A stretch of DNA of 64,000 nucleotides from Polynucleobacter sp. (GTDB lineage Bacteria > Pseudomonadota > Gammaproteobacteria > Burkholderiales > Burkholderiaceae): the NCBI RefSeq assembly GCF_030693775.1, contig NZ_JAUXZY010000004.1, positions 124,001 to 188,000 of the forward strand, given 5' to 3'. Made by a program: the position numbers and the translations under genes. Under the pieces are notes generated by a model that saw only the letters and a list, made by a program, of their open reading frames with translations, had not been told where the DNA came from and ran no database searches. Shown here piece by piece: positions 26,390 to 35,606 of the stretch (positions within the stretch are counted from its first letter, which is position 1; every line of letters begins with the position of its first letter).

Positions 26390-27388
26390 ATGACAGTAGA
26401 TAAATCCAGTATTCAGGTGCAATCCACCCCAGAGTACGATCCCTTGCGAAAGCAGAAGTCGGCCGAAAAGACGGCGCGCATTCCGATCAAGATTGTGCCG
26501 ATTGAAGAAGTGTTAAAGAAGCCCGATTGGATTCGGGTTAAGGCGGCATCGAATAATTCCCGCTTTGCTGAAATCAAAAAAATCCTCCGCGAGAATGAAT
26601 TAGTCACGGTTTGCGAGGAAGCCAGTTGCCCAAATATTGGCGAATGTTTCGGTAGTGGCACAGCTACCTTCATGATCATGGGTGATAAGTGCACGCGCCG
26701 ATGCCCTTTCTGCGATGTGGGCCATGGCCGCCCCGATCCTCTGGATACGAATGAGCCGCACAATTTAGCGCGCACGATAGCTGCCCTTAAATTGAATTAC
26801 GTGGTGATCACCAGTGTCGATCGCGATGATTTACGTGATGGCGGCGCGCAGCATTTTGTAGACTGCATTTCGCAATCACGCAGCTTATCGCCAAAAACAC
26901 GCATCGAAGTATTGGTACCCGACTTTCGGGGTCGTTTAGAAAAGGCATTGGATGTGTTTTCTGCTAATACTACGATGGGTTTGCCTGATGTCATGAACCA
27001 CAATCTCGAAACGGTGCCCCGGCTATACAAGCAAGCTCGGCCCGGCGCAGATTATGCTCACTCATTGTTATTGCTGAAAGACTTCAAGGAGCGCTTTCCT
27101 TCGATTCCAACCAAGAGCGGACTCATGGTGGGCTTGGGCGAAACCGATGAAGAAATTCTAGAGGTGATGCGCGATATGCGTGCACACAACATTGATATGC
27201 TGACCATTGGTCAGTACTTGGCGCCATCAGGTCATCATTTGCCGGTGCAGCGTTATGTTCATCCTGATGTGTTTAAGGAGTTCGAGCGCGAAGCCTATGC
27301 TATGGGCTTTACCCATGCAGCGGTCGGCGCGATGGTACGTTCAAGTTACCATGCTGACCAGCAGGCCCATGGAGCGGGGGTTGTTTAG
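26390..27388 (+). CDS. lipA: Lipoyl synthase
   Basis: 332 residues, radical-SAM enzyme inserting two sulfurs into octanoyl groups made by LipB. The auxiliary-cluster cysteines are in [13 protein letters not shown] (about 79-91), and the radical-SAM CxxxCxxC is in [15 protein letters not shown] near 105. GLGETDEEI near 245 and the C-terminal RSSYHAD motif (third ligand of the auxiliary cluster, Ser) are present. Full length. The following lipoprotein gene starts eight bases after its stop. Confidence 0.97.
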   Translation: MTVDKSSIQVQSTPEYDPLRKQKSAEKTARIPIKIVPIEEVLKKPDWIRVKAASNNSRFAEIKKILRENELVTVCEEASCPNIGECFGSGTATFMIMGDKCTRRCPFCDVGHGRPDPLDTNEPHNLARTIAALKLNYVVITSVDRDDLRDGGAQHFVDCISQSRSLSPKTRIEVLVPDFRGRLEKALDVFSANTTMGLPDVMNHNLETVPRLYKQARPGADYAHSLLLLKDFKERFPSIPTKSGLMVGLGETDEEILEVMRDMRAHNIDMLTIGQYLAPSGHHLPVQRYVHPDVFKEFEREAYAMGFTHAAVGAMVRSSYHADQQAHGAGVV

Positions 27389-27395
27389 TCTTAGG

Positions 27396-28004
27396 ATGTT
27401 CAATCGAGCAATGCAGTCGCTAGGCTCGGTAAAGGCAGTCGGAATCATGTTGGTGGGCGCGGCCATTCTGAGTTGTAGTCCTAAGTTGGATTGGCGCACC
27501 GTGAATACCGAGCGCCTCGGCTACACCGCGCTCTTTCCTGAAAAGCCAAAACAAGCAGAGCGGAACCTGCCCTATGCTGGGCTCGAGTTACAGCAAACAC
27601 TGGAAGTGGTGCAGATTGATGATGCGATCATGTCGATCACTACGATTGCGGTGCCGTCGAGCATCAACGCCCAAGCAGGCGCCTTACTAGAACAAGTACA
27701 AAAAGCCATCTTGCAGTCGGCCAATGCACTTCAAACTCAGCCAATGAAACACCCATCCCAGTATGTGATTGCAGGGCCGAGTCGTAGCAAAGGATTGGCT
27801 GAAGACTATTTGTTTGAAATCCAAAATCCAAGCGGTAAGCGCTGGATGCGTGTACGCTGGATTATGCGCCCCGATGGTGAGGGTGGCAGTCGCATCTATC
27901 AACAATCGCTGTTGATCTTAGCGCCTGCGAATGCGAAGGTGTTTCAGTCTGAACTTACTGCAGAAAAGTGGGATCCATTTTTTGACGAGTTCCGGGTGCA
28001 ATAA
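27396..28004 (+). CDS. Hypothetical lipoprotein
   Basis: 202 residues. A hydrophobic stretch ends in an acceptable lipobox (AILSC) near residue 27, so it is probably a lipoprotein. The rest resembles Burkholderiales proteins of unknown function with the pattern TVNTERLGYTALFPEKPKQ near residue 36. I see no enzymatic motif. Start choice is uncertain: ATGs at 27369, 27396 and 27411 are possible, with only a weak AGG signal. It ends just before the MFS gene (adjacent stop and start). Confidence 0.7.
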   Translation: MFNRAMQSLGSVKAVGIMLVGAAILSCSPKLDWRTVNTERLGYTALFPEKPKQAERNLPYAGLELQQTLEVVQIDDAIMSITTIAVPSSINAQAGALLEQVQKAILQSANALQTQPMKHPSQYVIAGPSRSKGLAEDYLFEIQNPSGKRWMRVRWIMRPDGEGGSRIYQQSLLILAPANAKVFQSELTAEKWDPFFDEFRVQ

Positions 28005-29312
28005 ATGAATTTGCATTGGTATCGTCATCCGCAGCAGGCGATACAGTTGCCACTGCAGGGAAGCTGCGCATTGCGCGTGTTTATGACCTTTGCCTTGGCT
28101 TACATCATCTCGTATGCCTTCCGTTCTATTAATGCCGTTATTTCTCCTGAGCTCATTCGTGATCTACATTTGAGTCACACCGAGCTGGGCTTTTTATCTT
28201 CAGCCTACTTTATTGGCTTTGGTATGACACAAATCCCAGTGGGATTAGCGCTTGATCGTTTTGGGCCACGCGCAACTGAAATGGTATTAATGAGCTTTGC
28301 CATTATTGGCGCCCTGATTTTTGCTGTCGCCGATCAATTTTTGACCTTGGTGATCGGACGGGTTTGCATCGGAATTGGCGTTTCAGCATGTTTGATGTCC
28401 GCTTTCTCGGCTTTTCGGACTTGGTTTCCAGCAGAGCAGCAACCCCAGTTAGTCTCTGCCATGTTGGTGTTTGGTACCTTTGGCGCCTTAATGACGAGCT
28501 GGCCAGTGCATGAAGTGCTGCCTTTTATTGGATGGCGGGGCGTATTTGTTGCGATGGCTGTTTTATCTGCTCTTGCCATATTTGTTTTGTATATCGGCTT
28601 ACCAGTTAAAGCGCGAACGCAGCCAGACTCTCTGGGCGATGAAATCGATTCGGATGAAAAAGCTAGCCTCTCGTGGAAAAGCTATCGCCCGATTATGACG
28701 AATGCTTTTTTTTGGCGGATCCTGCCACTCGGTATTTTTTGCTACGGTGGATTTATTGCGATTCAAACCCTGTGGTTTGGTCCATGGTTAATTCAAGTGA
28801 TGGATTACAGCGCCACTACTACTGCACAAATCTTATTTGGCTTTAATGCAGTATTGCTCTGCGCCTATTTAACAAATGCGTGGATCTTGCCGAAACTGGC
28901 TAACATTGGCATCGATACTATGCGCTACATGACGTGGATGGTAGGCACATCGATCGTGTTGCAAGCCTGCGCATTTTATTGGCGCGGTCCGTGGGGATGG
29001 GCTTGGTGGTATTTAGTGGCGGTTGCATGTGCTTCCTATGTGCTGGCACAAAGCTTAATCGTCACTTATTTTCCAAAGGCGTACTCGGGACGCGTTAGCA
29101 CGACATACAACTTATCCCTGTTTATTGGGGCATTTATTGTGCAGTGGGGTATTGGCTATTTAGTCGATTTAGGAATTGCTGCGGGCTGGTCGCATGCCGG
29201 CGCATTTGATGTTGCACTGGGCGTTTTTTTGATTGCACAAGCAATTGCATTTACTTGGTTCTTGCTGTCGCCGAAATACTTTCCGGCGACCATCGTTGCG
29301 GATGAGCTTTAA
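28005..29312 (+). CDS. MFS transporter
   Basis: 435 residues with about 12 TM helices. The MFS signatures are visible: an N-terminal segment SPELIRDLHLSHTELGFLSS (about 46-65), loop 2-3 GLALDRFGPRATE near 80 and RVCIGIGVSAC near 118. The middle loop is short and charged. It resembles organic-anion/sugar-phosphate-type porters, but substrate cannot be assigned. It starts immediately after the preceding lipoprotein gene and converges with ubiK across two bases. Confidence 0.88.
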   Translation: MNLHWYRHPQQAIQLPLQGSCALRVFMTFALAYIISYAFRSINAVISPELIRDLHLSHTELGFLSSAYFIGFGMTQIPVGLALDRFGPRATEMVLMSFAIIGALIFAVADQFLTLVIGRVCIGIGVSACLMSAFSAFRTWFPAEQQPQLVSAMLVFGTFGALMTSWPVHEVLPFIGWRGVFVAMAVLSALAIFVLYIGLPVKARTQPDSLGDEIDSDEKASLSWKSYRPIMTNAFFWRILPLGIFCYGGFIAIQTLWFGPWLIQVMDYSATTTAQILFGFNAVLLCAYLTNAWILPKLANIGIDTMRYMTWMVGTSIVLQACAFYWRGPWGWAWWYLVAVACASYVLAQSLIVTYFPKAYSGRVSTTYNLSLFIGAFIVQWGIGYLVDLGIAAGWSHAGAFDVALGVFLIAQAIAFTWFLLSPKYFPATIVADEL

Positions 29313-29314
29313 AA

Positions 29315-29575
29315 CTAGACGCGGTGCTTTTCCATTTCAGCCACTTTTAATTCGAGCGCTTCTAATTTCTCACGCGTTTTAGAGAGCACCTTGGCTTGCA
29401 ATTCAAATTCATCGCGGGTGACCAAATCCATTTTCTGAAAGCCTTGGTTCATCATGGCCCGCACATTCTTCTCAATCTCTTGCGCAGGTGAATTACGAAT
29501 GGCATCACCCACTTTGCTTTGCATCTCTTCAGCGATACGCTGAATTTGCTCGAGGATTTGGCCTGGCTTTTGCAT
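29315..29575 (-). CDS. ubiK: Ubiquinone biosynthesis accessory factor UbiK (BMFP family)
   Basis: 86 residues. An amphipathic helix at the N-terminus (ILEQIQRIAEEMQSKVG) is followed by a C-terminal coiled coil (about 45-82) with KMDLVTRDEFELQAKVLSKT, the hallmark of the BMFP/UbiK family. UbiK binds UbiJ and supports aerobic ubiquinone synthesis, presumably by bringing lipid intermediates to the Ubi complex. GGA lies nine bases before the ATG. It is divergent from the porin-glnK-amtB genes. Confidence 0.9.
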   Translation of the reverse strand: MQKPGQILEQIQRIAEEMQSKVGDAIRNSPAQEIEKNVRAMMNQGFQKMDLVTRDEFELQAKVLSKTREKLEALELKVAEMEKHRV

Positions 29576-29862
29576 GAATGATGTCCATTTAGTGTGAGTG
29601 AATGCTTCATTTTAGGAGTTCCCAGAAATTCAGGGGCCTCAAAATCCTAAAAAATAAGGGCAAATTGCCCCTAAAACAGGGTTATGGTCCAAAGCAGTGC
29701 CATTTTATGATCCATTTTGGTGCATATGCCTTAAAAGGGGGAAAAGTCCGAATTTGGAAACAGTCGCACGGATCACTATGAGATCCATGAGCCGCCACAG
29801 ATGGGTTCAAACGATTCAAGCAACAACCAAATCGAACTTTTTAACCTAAACAGGAGTATTCC
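29576..29862. promoter_or_regulatory. 287-bp control region between ubiK and the porin gene
   Basis: Non-coding. It holds an inverted repeat TTTTAGGA (29610-29617) / TCCTAAAA (29645-29652), a perfect small palindrome GGGCAA-A-TTGCCC (29658-29670) and a possible sigma-70 promoter further down. A GGTGCA (29719-29724) looks like an NtrC half-site, but no second half is spaced correctly, and no sigma-54 GG-N10-GC pair was found. Confidence 0.5.
29754..29782 (+). promoter_or_regulatory. Candidate sigma-70 promoter of porin-glnK-amtB
   Basis: TTGGAA (29754-29759), a 17-bp spacer and TATGAG (29777-29782), predicting a start near 29789 and a leader of about 74 nt carrying the ribosome site CAGGAG before the ATG at 29863. 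Confidence 0.35.
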
Positions 29863-30693
29863 ATGAACACACTACAAAAAACCGCGATTGCTGCTGCAAT
29901 TTCTGGGCTCTTCGCTCCAGCGGCATTTGCACAAGCTACCCCAACAGTAGAGGTGAGCCCAGTTACGGCCAACGTTTCCTTGGTCAGCGACTATCGTTTC
30001 CGTGGTATCACACAGTCAAATTATCAGCCTGCAATTCAGGGTGGTTTTGATTACGCCCATGAGAGCGGACTGTATATCGGTAACTGGAATAGTACGATTA
30101 ACTGGGTCAATAACACAACTTATGGTGCAGTTAATGCACCGCTTGAAATGAACTTTTATGGTGGATTTAAAAAGGAACTTATCGCACCTGGATTTGCATC
30201 CGACTTTGGTGTATTGCAGTATTACTATCCACAAAGTGGCGGCCCCTATCCCGATGCTTCAATGCTGAATCCAAATACCACTGAACTTTATGCTGCACAA
30301 AACTACACATTTGGACCGGTAACTGGTTTTGGTAAGGTAAGTTATGGCTTAACTAATATCTTTGGTATTCCTAACAGCACGGGTTCCTACTATTTAGACT
30401 TAACTTCAAATGTTGATACTGGCTTTTGGGGTATTAGTCTAAACGGCCACATTGGCTATCAATATGTTGCAGGCCAGCCAGCTACAGCATCAGGATGGAC
30501 TGCCAGCACTCCTAACAACATTAGTTATACCGATTGGAAGCTGGGCGCTACAAAAGATTTCGGTGGCGGTTTAGCGTTGTCAGCCTCATATGTATCGACA
30601 AATGCAAATCCAAATTGGTGGAACACATATAACGGCAATAAAGGTGGCGCTGGCCGCGGCGGTGCTGTAGTTGCGCTCACAAAGACTTTCTAA
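29863..30693 (+). CDS. TorF-family putative porin
   Basis: 276 residues. A signal peptide (1-24, ending AFAQA) precedes a beta-rich protein with the family start VSLVSDYRFRGITQSNYQPA (about 39-58), many alternating aromatic strands and a C-terminal Phe (ALTKTF), the usual outer-membrane beta-barrel end. The family (gcw_chp/TorF) has no proven substrate. It sits 24 bp before glnK-amtB, so it may be an outer-membrane pore for ammonium or another nitrogen source. AGGAG precedes the start at good spacing. Confidence 0.85.
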   Translation: MNTLQKTAIAAAISGLFAPAAFAQATPTVEVSPVTANVSLVSDYRFRGITQSNYQPAIQGGFDYAHESGLYIGNWNSTINWVNNTTYGAVNAPLEMNFYGGFKKELIAPGFASDFGVLQYYYPQSGGPYPDASMLNPNTTELYAAQNYTFGPVTGFGKVSYGLTNIFGIPNSTGSYYLDLTSNVDTGFWGISLNGHIGYQYVAGQPATASGWTASTPNNISYTDWKLGATKDFGGGLALSASYVSTNANPNWWNTYNGNKGGAGRGGAVVALTKTF

Positions 30694-31056
<363 letters not shown>

Positions 31057-31069
31057 AGAGGGGTTCAAA

Positions 31070-32521
31070 ATGCTTACTTGGATGAAACAATTCATTTCGG
31101 GAGGCGCCAAGGCTGTGGCTTTAGGCGCAACCGGCATGTTGGCGATGGTGCCTGCTTACGCAGCAGATGTAGCTGCTGCAGCACCCGCAGCGGCAGCTGC
31201 TGTTGCGGCAGTTCCAAATAAAGGCGATACAGTTTGGATTATGGTGTCCACAGCATTGGTTGTGCTGATGACGCTGCCTGGCCTTGCCTTGTTTTATGGC
31301 GGCTTAACGCGCAGTAAAAACGTACTGTCGATCTTGGTGCAGTGTATGGTGGTGTTCTCGCTGATTGCAGTGTTGTGGACCATTTATGGTTACAGCTTTG
31401 CGTTCACCGAAGGCAGTGCATTTTTTGGTGGGTTGGATCGATTGTTCTTAGCTGGAGTGACGCCAGACAGTGTGGCAGCTACTTTTAGCAAGGGCGTTGT
31501 CATTCCTGAATTTACCTTCATTGGATTTCAGGCGGCGTTTGCAACCATTACCTGCTGCTTAATCGTTGGCGCCTTTGCAGAACGTGCTAAGTTTGCTGCG
31601 ATCTTGGCCTTTACGGTTCTGTGGTTTACCTTCGCATACTTACCAGTAGCGCACATGGTTTGGTTCTGGCCTGGTCCGGATGACATCAAAGATGCAGCGT
31701 CACTGGAAGCCATTACTGCCAAAGCAGGTTGGTTATGGCAGAAGGGCGTTCTTGACTTTGCTGGCGGTACCGTAGTGCACATCAATGCAGCGATTGCTGG
31801 TTTGGTTGGTTCCTACATGGTGGGCAAGCGCATCGGTTTTGGTAAAGAAGCAATGAAGCCCCATAACTTGGTTTACACCATGATTGGTGCATCACTCTTG
31901 TGGTTTGGTTGGTTTGGATTTAATGCCGGCTCGGCATTAGAAGCAAACGGCACTGCTGCATTGGCATTCTTCAATACCTTAGTGGCGACTGCTGCTGCTG
32001 TATTGGGATGGACATTGGCGGAGTGGATTACCAAAGGGAAGCCTTCCATGCTGGGCGGTGCATCGGGTTGCGTTGCTGGTTTAGTTGCGATTACTCCAGC
32101 TGCTGGTTTTGTTGGCCCAATGGGCGCGATCGCTATCGGCCTTGTTGCTGGCGTACTTTGCTTGTGGGGCGTATCGGGCCTCAAGCGCATGCTTGGAGCA
32201 GACGATAGCCTGGACGTATTTGGAGTCCATGGCGTTGGCGGCATCATTGGCGCAATCTTGACCGGTGTATTTGCCGATCCCGCATTGGGCGGCTCTGGAA
32301 TCTGGGACTATGTTGCGAATGCAGCATCAGCCGAGTATTCCATGGGTAGCCAAGTTTGGCTACAGGCTCAGGGTGTTATTACTACCGTCATTTGGTCTGG
32401 TGTAGTCTCCGTTGTTGCATTCAAATTAGTCGATATCGTGATTGGTTTGCGTGTGAAGGAAGAGGAAGAGCGTGAAGGCTTGGACATTGCTTCCCACGGT
32501 GAAACAGCCTACGAATCCTAA
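31070..32521 (+). CDS. amtB: Ammonium channel AmtB
   Basis: 483 residues. A cleavable or atypical N-terminal segment (about 1-28, ending AYAAD) and an Ala-rich stretch precede 11 TM helices. WIMVSTALVVLMTLPGLALF is TM1, the phenylalanine gate lies in GAFAERAKF and the conserved pore histidines are in VVHINAAIAGLVG near 235 and VHGVGGIIGAI near 384. It conducts ammonium into the cytoplasm and is regulated by GlnK. The start at 31070 has AGAGGGG upstream; the longer open frame overlaps glnK. A strong terminator follows. Confidence 0.95.
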   Translation: MLTWMKQFISGGAKAVALGATGMLAMVPAYAADVAAAAPAAAAAVAAVPNKGDTVWIMVSTALVVLMTLPGLALFYGGLTRSKNVLSILVQCMVVFSLIAVLWTIYGYSFAFTEGSAFFGGLDRLFLAGVTPDSVAATFSKGVVIPEFTFIGFQAAFATITCCLIVGAFAERAKFAAILAFTVLWFTFAYLPVAHMVWFWPGPDDIKDAASLEAITAKAGWLWQKGVLDFAGGTVVHINAAIAGLVGSYMVGKRIGFGKEAMKPHNLVYTMIGASLLWFGWFGFNAGSALEANGTAALAFFNTLVATAAAVLGWTLAEWITKGKPSMLGGASGCVAGLVAITPAAGFVGPMGAIAIGLVAGVLCLWGVSGLKRMLGADDSLDVFGVHGVGGIIGAILTGVFADPALGGSGIWDYVANAASAEYSMGSQVWLQAQGVITTVIWSGVVSVVAFKLVDIVIGLRVKEEEEREGLDIASHGETAYES

Positions 32522-32538
32522 TTAGGCCTGTTCTTAAA

Positions 32539-32573
32539 GCTAAATAGGCCGTAGTGGCCTATTTAGCCTTTTT
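32539..32573 (+). terminator. Rho-independent terminator after amtB
   Basis: A 12-bp perfect stem, GCTAAATAGGCC / GGCCTATTTAGC, loop GTAGT, followed by CTTTTT, 18 bases after the amtB stop. Confidence 0.92.
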
Positions 32574-32614
32574 ATTGGGTTCTTTAGATCCAATGCCTTT
32601 TTTATAAAAAAACT

Positions 32615-32620
32615 TACAAT
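32615..32620 (+). promoter_or_regulatory. Candidate -10 box of gshA (leaderless)
   Basis: TACAAT ending exactly six bases (AGTGAG) before the gshA ATG at 32627, with no separate Shine-Dalgarno site. Confidence 0.5.
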
Positions 32621-32626
32621 AGTGAG

Positions 32627-33925
32627 ATGGTTCCACATCTCATTACTGCCCTTAGCGGCCCCTTGCTCGAACTCGAGACTAAGGTATTAGAAGCAACCCC
32701 TGCCATCGAGCGTTGGTTTCGACTGGAATGGCAAGAGCACACCCCTCCTTTTTATTGCTCCGTTGACTTACGCAACTCGGGTTTTAAGCTAGCACCCGTT
32801 GATACCAATTTATTTCCGGGCGGTTTTAATAACCTTTCCCCAGAAATGCTGCCGCTTGCAGTGCAAGCAGCAATGGCTGCGATTGAGAAGATTTGCCCCG
32901 AAGCAAAAAATTTACTCTTGATACCGGAGCGCCATACTCGGAACACCTTTTATTTACAGAACATTGCGCGCCTCTCATCGATTCTGCGCCAGGCGGGACT
33001 CAATGTGCGCCTTGGCAGTTTGTCGGAAGATATTAAGAAGCCTACTTGGATTGACTTACCAGACGGCAATCGCTTGTTGCTTGAGCCGCTCGCGCGACTA
33101 GGCCTAAAAAAGCAACGCCTTGGCATTAAAGATTTTGATCCCTGCTCCATTCTGCTAAACAACGATTTGTCTGCAGGCATTCCACCCATTTTAGAAAACA
33201 TCTACGAGCAATACTTATTGCCGGGATTGCATGCGGGTTGGCATATTCGCCGCAAGTCAAATCACTTTGAAGCTTACGATGAAGTGGCTAAGAAGTTTGC
33301 CAAGCTCGTGAATATTGATCCATGGATGATCAATCCCTATTTCACCAGCTGCAGCAATATCAACTTCCATGAGCGTCAGGGCGAAGACGAATTGCAAGCA
33401 GCGGTAGAGCAAGTATTAAAAAAGACGGCTAAAAAATACCGTGAATACGGTATTAAAGAAAAGCCTTATGTCGTCGTCAAGGCTGATGCTGGTACCTATG
33501 GCATGGGTGTGATGGTAGTCAATGATGCAAGCCAGCTTAAAAATCTCAATCGCCGCGAACGCAATAAGATGAGCATTGTCAAAGAAGGCCTTGAGGTTAG
33601 TGATGTGCTTATTCAGGAGGGTGTATATACCTTCGAAAAAGTGAATGAGGCCGTTGCTGAGCCTGTGGTCTATATGATTGACCGCTATGTGGTTGGCGGC
33701 TTTTATCGCGTGCATACAGACCGAGGTCCCGATGAGAATCTCAATGCACCTGGTATGCATTTTGTACCCTTGGCCTTCGAACAAAATGCGATGCCAGACC
33801 ACCATGCCAAACCTGGCAGCGCAGCTCCTAATCGATTCTATTTATACGGCGTAGTAGCCCGCCTTGCTTTATTAGCGTCATCGCTCGAGTTGGAGCGCAC
33901 CGACCCCAATGCAGAAGTGGCGTAA
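32627..33925 (+). CDS. gshA: Glutamate--cysteine ligase (proteobacterial ATP-grasp-like GshA)
   Basis: 432 residues. It belongs to the GshA family found in Acidithiobacillus and many betaproteobacteria, distinct from the E. coli enzyme. Typical are FYCSVDLRNSGFKLAPVDTN near residue 43, FPGGFNNL near 64, VVVKADAGTYGMGVMVV near 283 (ATP binding) and IQEGVYTFEKV near 327. It makes gamma-glutamylcysteine, the substrate of the next enzyme, gshB. The start follows a TACAAT box by six bases, so the mRNA may be leaderless. First gene of a gshAB-PTS cluster. Confidence 0.93.
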   Translation: MVPHLITALSGPLLELETKVLEATPAIERWFRLEWQEHTPPFYCSVDLRNSGFKLAPVDTNLFPGGFNNLSPEMLPLAVQAAMAAIEKICPEAKNLLLIPERHTRNTFYLQNIARLSSILRQAGLNVRLGSLSEDIKKPTWIDLPDGNRLLLEPLARLGLKKQRLGIKDFDPCSILLNNDLSAGIPPILENIYEQYLLPGLHAGWHIRRKSNHFEAYDEVAKKFAKLVNIDPWMINPYFTSCSNINFHERQGEDELQAAVEQVLKKTAKKYREYGIKEKPYVVVKADAGTYGMGVMVVNDASQLKNLNRRERNKMSIVKEGLEVSDVLIQEGVYTFEKVNEAVAEPVVYMIDRYVVGGFYRVHTDRGPDENLNAPGMHFVPLAFEQNAMPDHHAKPGSAAPNRFYLYGVVARLALLASSLELERTDPNAEVA

Positions 33926-33947
33926 GTAAAACTACCGAGACATTCCT

Positions 33948-34889
33948 TTGGATTTTTTATTCATTGCCGACCCCTTGGATTCCTTCTCGATAAAGAAGGA
34001 TTCAACGCTAGCAATGATGCGTGCAGCGCAAGGGGCAGGGCATCGCCTGTGGTTTGTAGAGACGCGGGACATTGTTTGGAAAGACAATAACGTCGTCGCT
34101 GACTGTCGGCCGCTGGCGATTAAGCCTAGCAGTACATCCTGGTTTGAGGTGGGCGCAATCGAGCCCCGCCGAGTGGCTGATTTTTCTGCGGTATTAATGC
34201 GCAAAGACCCGCCTTTCGATATTGAGTACCTCAATACCACCTGGCTTCTTTCTGCTGCTGTTCGTCAGGGCGCCCGGGTATTTAATCAGCCTGATGCCAT
34301 TCGGGAGCACTCCGAGAAACTCTCCATTACGGAGTACCCTGAGTTGATTCCCCCTACCTTAGTCACGCGAGATCTTGCTGAGGTGGAGGCATTTCATGCA
34401 ACGCATTCGGATATTGTGATTAAGCCCCTGGATGGTATGGGTGGTATGGGCGTCTTTCGGGTGGGAAGCGATGGCCTCAATTTAGCTAGCATTGTTGAAA
34501 CCCTCGGTGAGAATGGCGCGCGTACATTAATGATTCAACGCTATTTGCCGGAGATTACGCAAGGCGATAAGCGCGTTTTGCTGATCGCTGGTGAGGTCGT
34601 TCCCTATGCCTTGGCACGCATTCCCCAGGGTACAGAGATTCGCGGTAACTTAGCTGCCGGTGGCAAGGGTGTGGCGATGCCGTTGACCCCCCAAGAAATG
34701 AAGGTAGCGCAATACTTGGCGCCGCTCCTTTGGCAAAAAGGACTTTTCTTGGTAGGCTTAGACTTAATTGGCGGCTATCTAACGGAAATCAATGTGACCA
34801 GCCCAACGTGTTTTGTGGAAATTACCGAGCAGACCGATTGCGATGTTGCTGCTATTTGGCTGCGCGCTTTAGAAAAAGCCTTGCACTAA
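33948..34889 (+). CDS. gshB: Glutathione synthetase
   Basis: 313 residues, ATP-grasp enzyme adding glycine to gamma-glutamylcysteine. The N-terminus matches the family (FLFIADPLDSF, KKDSTLAMMRAA), with the glycine-rich ATP loop DGMGGMGVFR near residue 165 and GLDLIGGYLTEINVTSPT near 272. The start codon is TTG at 33948; alignment to the family N-terminus supports it over any later ATG. The EIIA gene begins one base after its stop. Together with gshA it makes the glutathione used by the GST, glutaredoxin and peroxidase in this window. Confidence 0.95.
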   Translation: MDFLFIADPLDSFSIKKDSTLAMMRAAQGAGHRLWFVETRDIVWKDNNVVADCRPLAIKPSSTSWFEVGAIEPRRVADFSAVLMRKDPPFDIEYLNTTWLLSAAVRQGARVFNQPDAIREHSEKLSITEYPELIPPTLVTRDLAEVEAFHATHSDIVIKPLDGMGGMGVFRVGSDGLNLASIVETLGENGARTLMIQRYLPEITQGDKRVLLIAGEVVPYALARIPQGTEIRGNLAAGGKGVAMPLTPQEMKVAQYLAPLLWQKGLFLVGLDLIGGYLTEINVTSPTCFVEITEQTDCDVAAIWLRALEKALH

Positions 34890-34890
34890 T

Positions 34891-35331
34891 ATGGCCGGAA
34901 TTCTGATCATTGCCCACACACCCATAGCCAGCGCCATGCTGAGTTTTGCTGAGCATGTGTATGGTTCTGTACCAGAACACATTCAGGCAGTCGATATCCC
35001 AGCGCATGAGGATGCCAAAATGAGTTTCGAGCGGGTATTGGCCGCTGCCAAGGCAGTTGAGAGGCATGGCGAGCTCTTAGTCTTAACGGATGTGATGGGC
35101 GCAACTCCAGCGAACGTTGCTTCACGCCTGGTGACGCAGCAAAATAATTCGGGCATGAAATTTAAAGTTCAAATTTTGGCCGGACTGAATCTGCCGATGC
35201 TGATGCGCGCAGTCTCCTATAAAGACGACGCGCTCGATGCCTTGACGCAAAAAACACTGCAGGGCGGACAAAACGGCATCCTGCGTTTAGGCGGTATTGC
35301 CAATCTACAAACTACGGAAGTGCAGGATTAA
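34891..35331 (+). CDS. PTS EIIA component (mannose-type)
   Basis: 146 residues, EIIA-Man fold. The phosphorylatable His is in GILIIAHTPIASAML near residue 10; LVLTDVMGATPANVASRL near 67-84 is the second family motif. It accepts phosphate from HPr. No EIIB or EIIC gene is adjacent, so it is probably regulatory and not part of sugar uptake. It starts one base after gshB and ends two bases before HPr. Confidence 0.92.
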   Translation: MAGILIIAHTPIASAMLSFAEHVYGSVPEHIQAVDIPAHEDAKMSFERVLAAAKAVERHGELLVLTDVMGATPANVASRLVTQQNNSGMKFKVQILAGLNLPMLMRAVSYKDDALDALTQKTLQGGQNGILRLGGIANLQTTEVQD

Positions 35332-35333
35332 TC

Positions 35334-35603
35334 ATGCCAGTTGCTGAAATAACCATCATCAATAAACTTGGGCTTCATGCTAGGGCATCAGCCAAGCTAT
35401 CGCAACTCGCTGCGCAATTTCAGTGCGAAGTGCTGCTCAGTAAAGGCAGCCGTCAAATTAATGCCAAGAGCATTATGGGTGTGATGATGCTGGCGGCAGG
35501 TATTGGCAGTACTGTGACTCTAGAAACCATCGGTACGGATTCAGAAGAGGCTATGCAGGCCATTACTGCGTTGATTAATGATCGTTTCGGTGAGGGCGAG
35601 TAA
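35334..35603 (+). CDS. ptsH: Phosphocarrier protein HPr
   Basis: 89 residues. The active-site His-15 context GLHARASAKL is present, and NAKSIMGVMMLAAG around Ser-46 is conserved, the site used by HPr kinase in many betaproteobacteria. It relays phosphate from enzyme I to the EIIA. The ATG lies two bases after the EIIA stop and the next gene starts three bases after its own stop. Confidence 0.96.
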   Translation: MPVAEITIINKLGLHARASAKLSQLAAQFQCEVLLSKGSRQINAKSIMGVMMLAAGIGSTVTLETIGTDSEEAMQAITALINDRFGEGE

Positions 35604-35606
35604 GCC

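Noticed and set aside
29690..29770. Sigma-54 promoter and NtrC sites before the porin-glnK-amtB genes
   Set aside because: One GGTGCA half-site exists, but no GG-N10-GC promoter pair and no correctly spaced second half-site were found.
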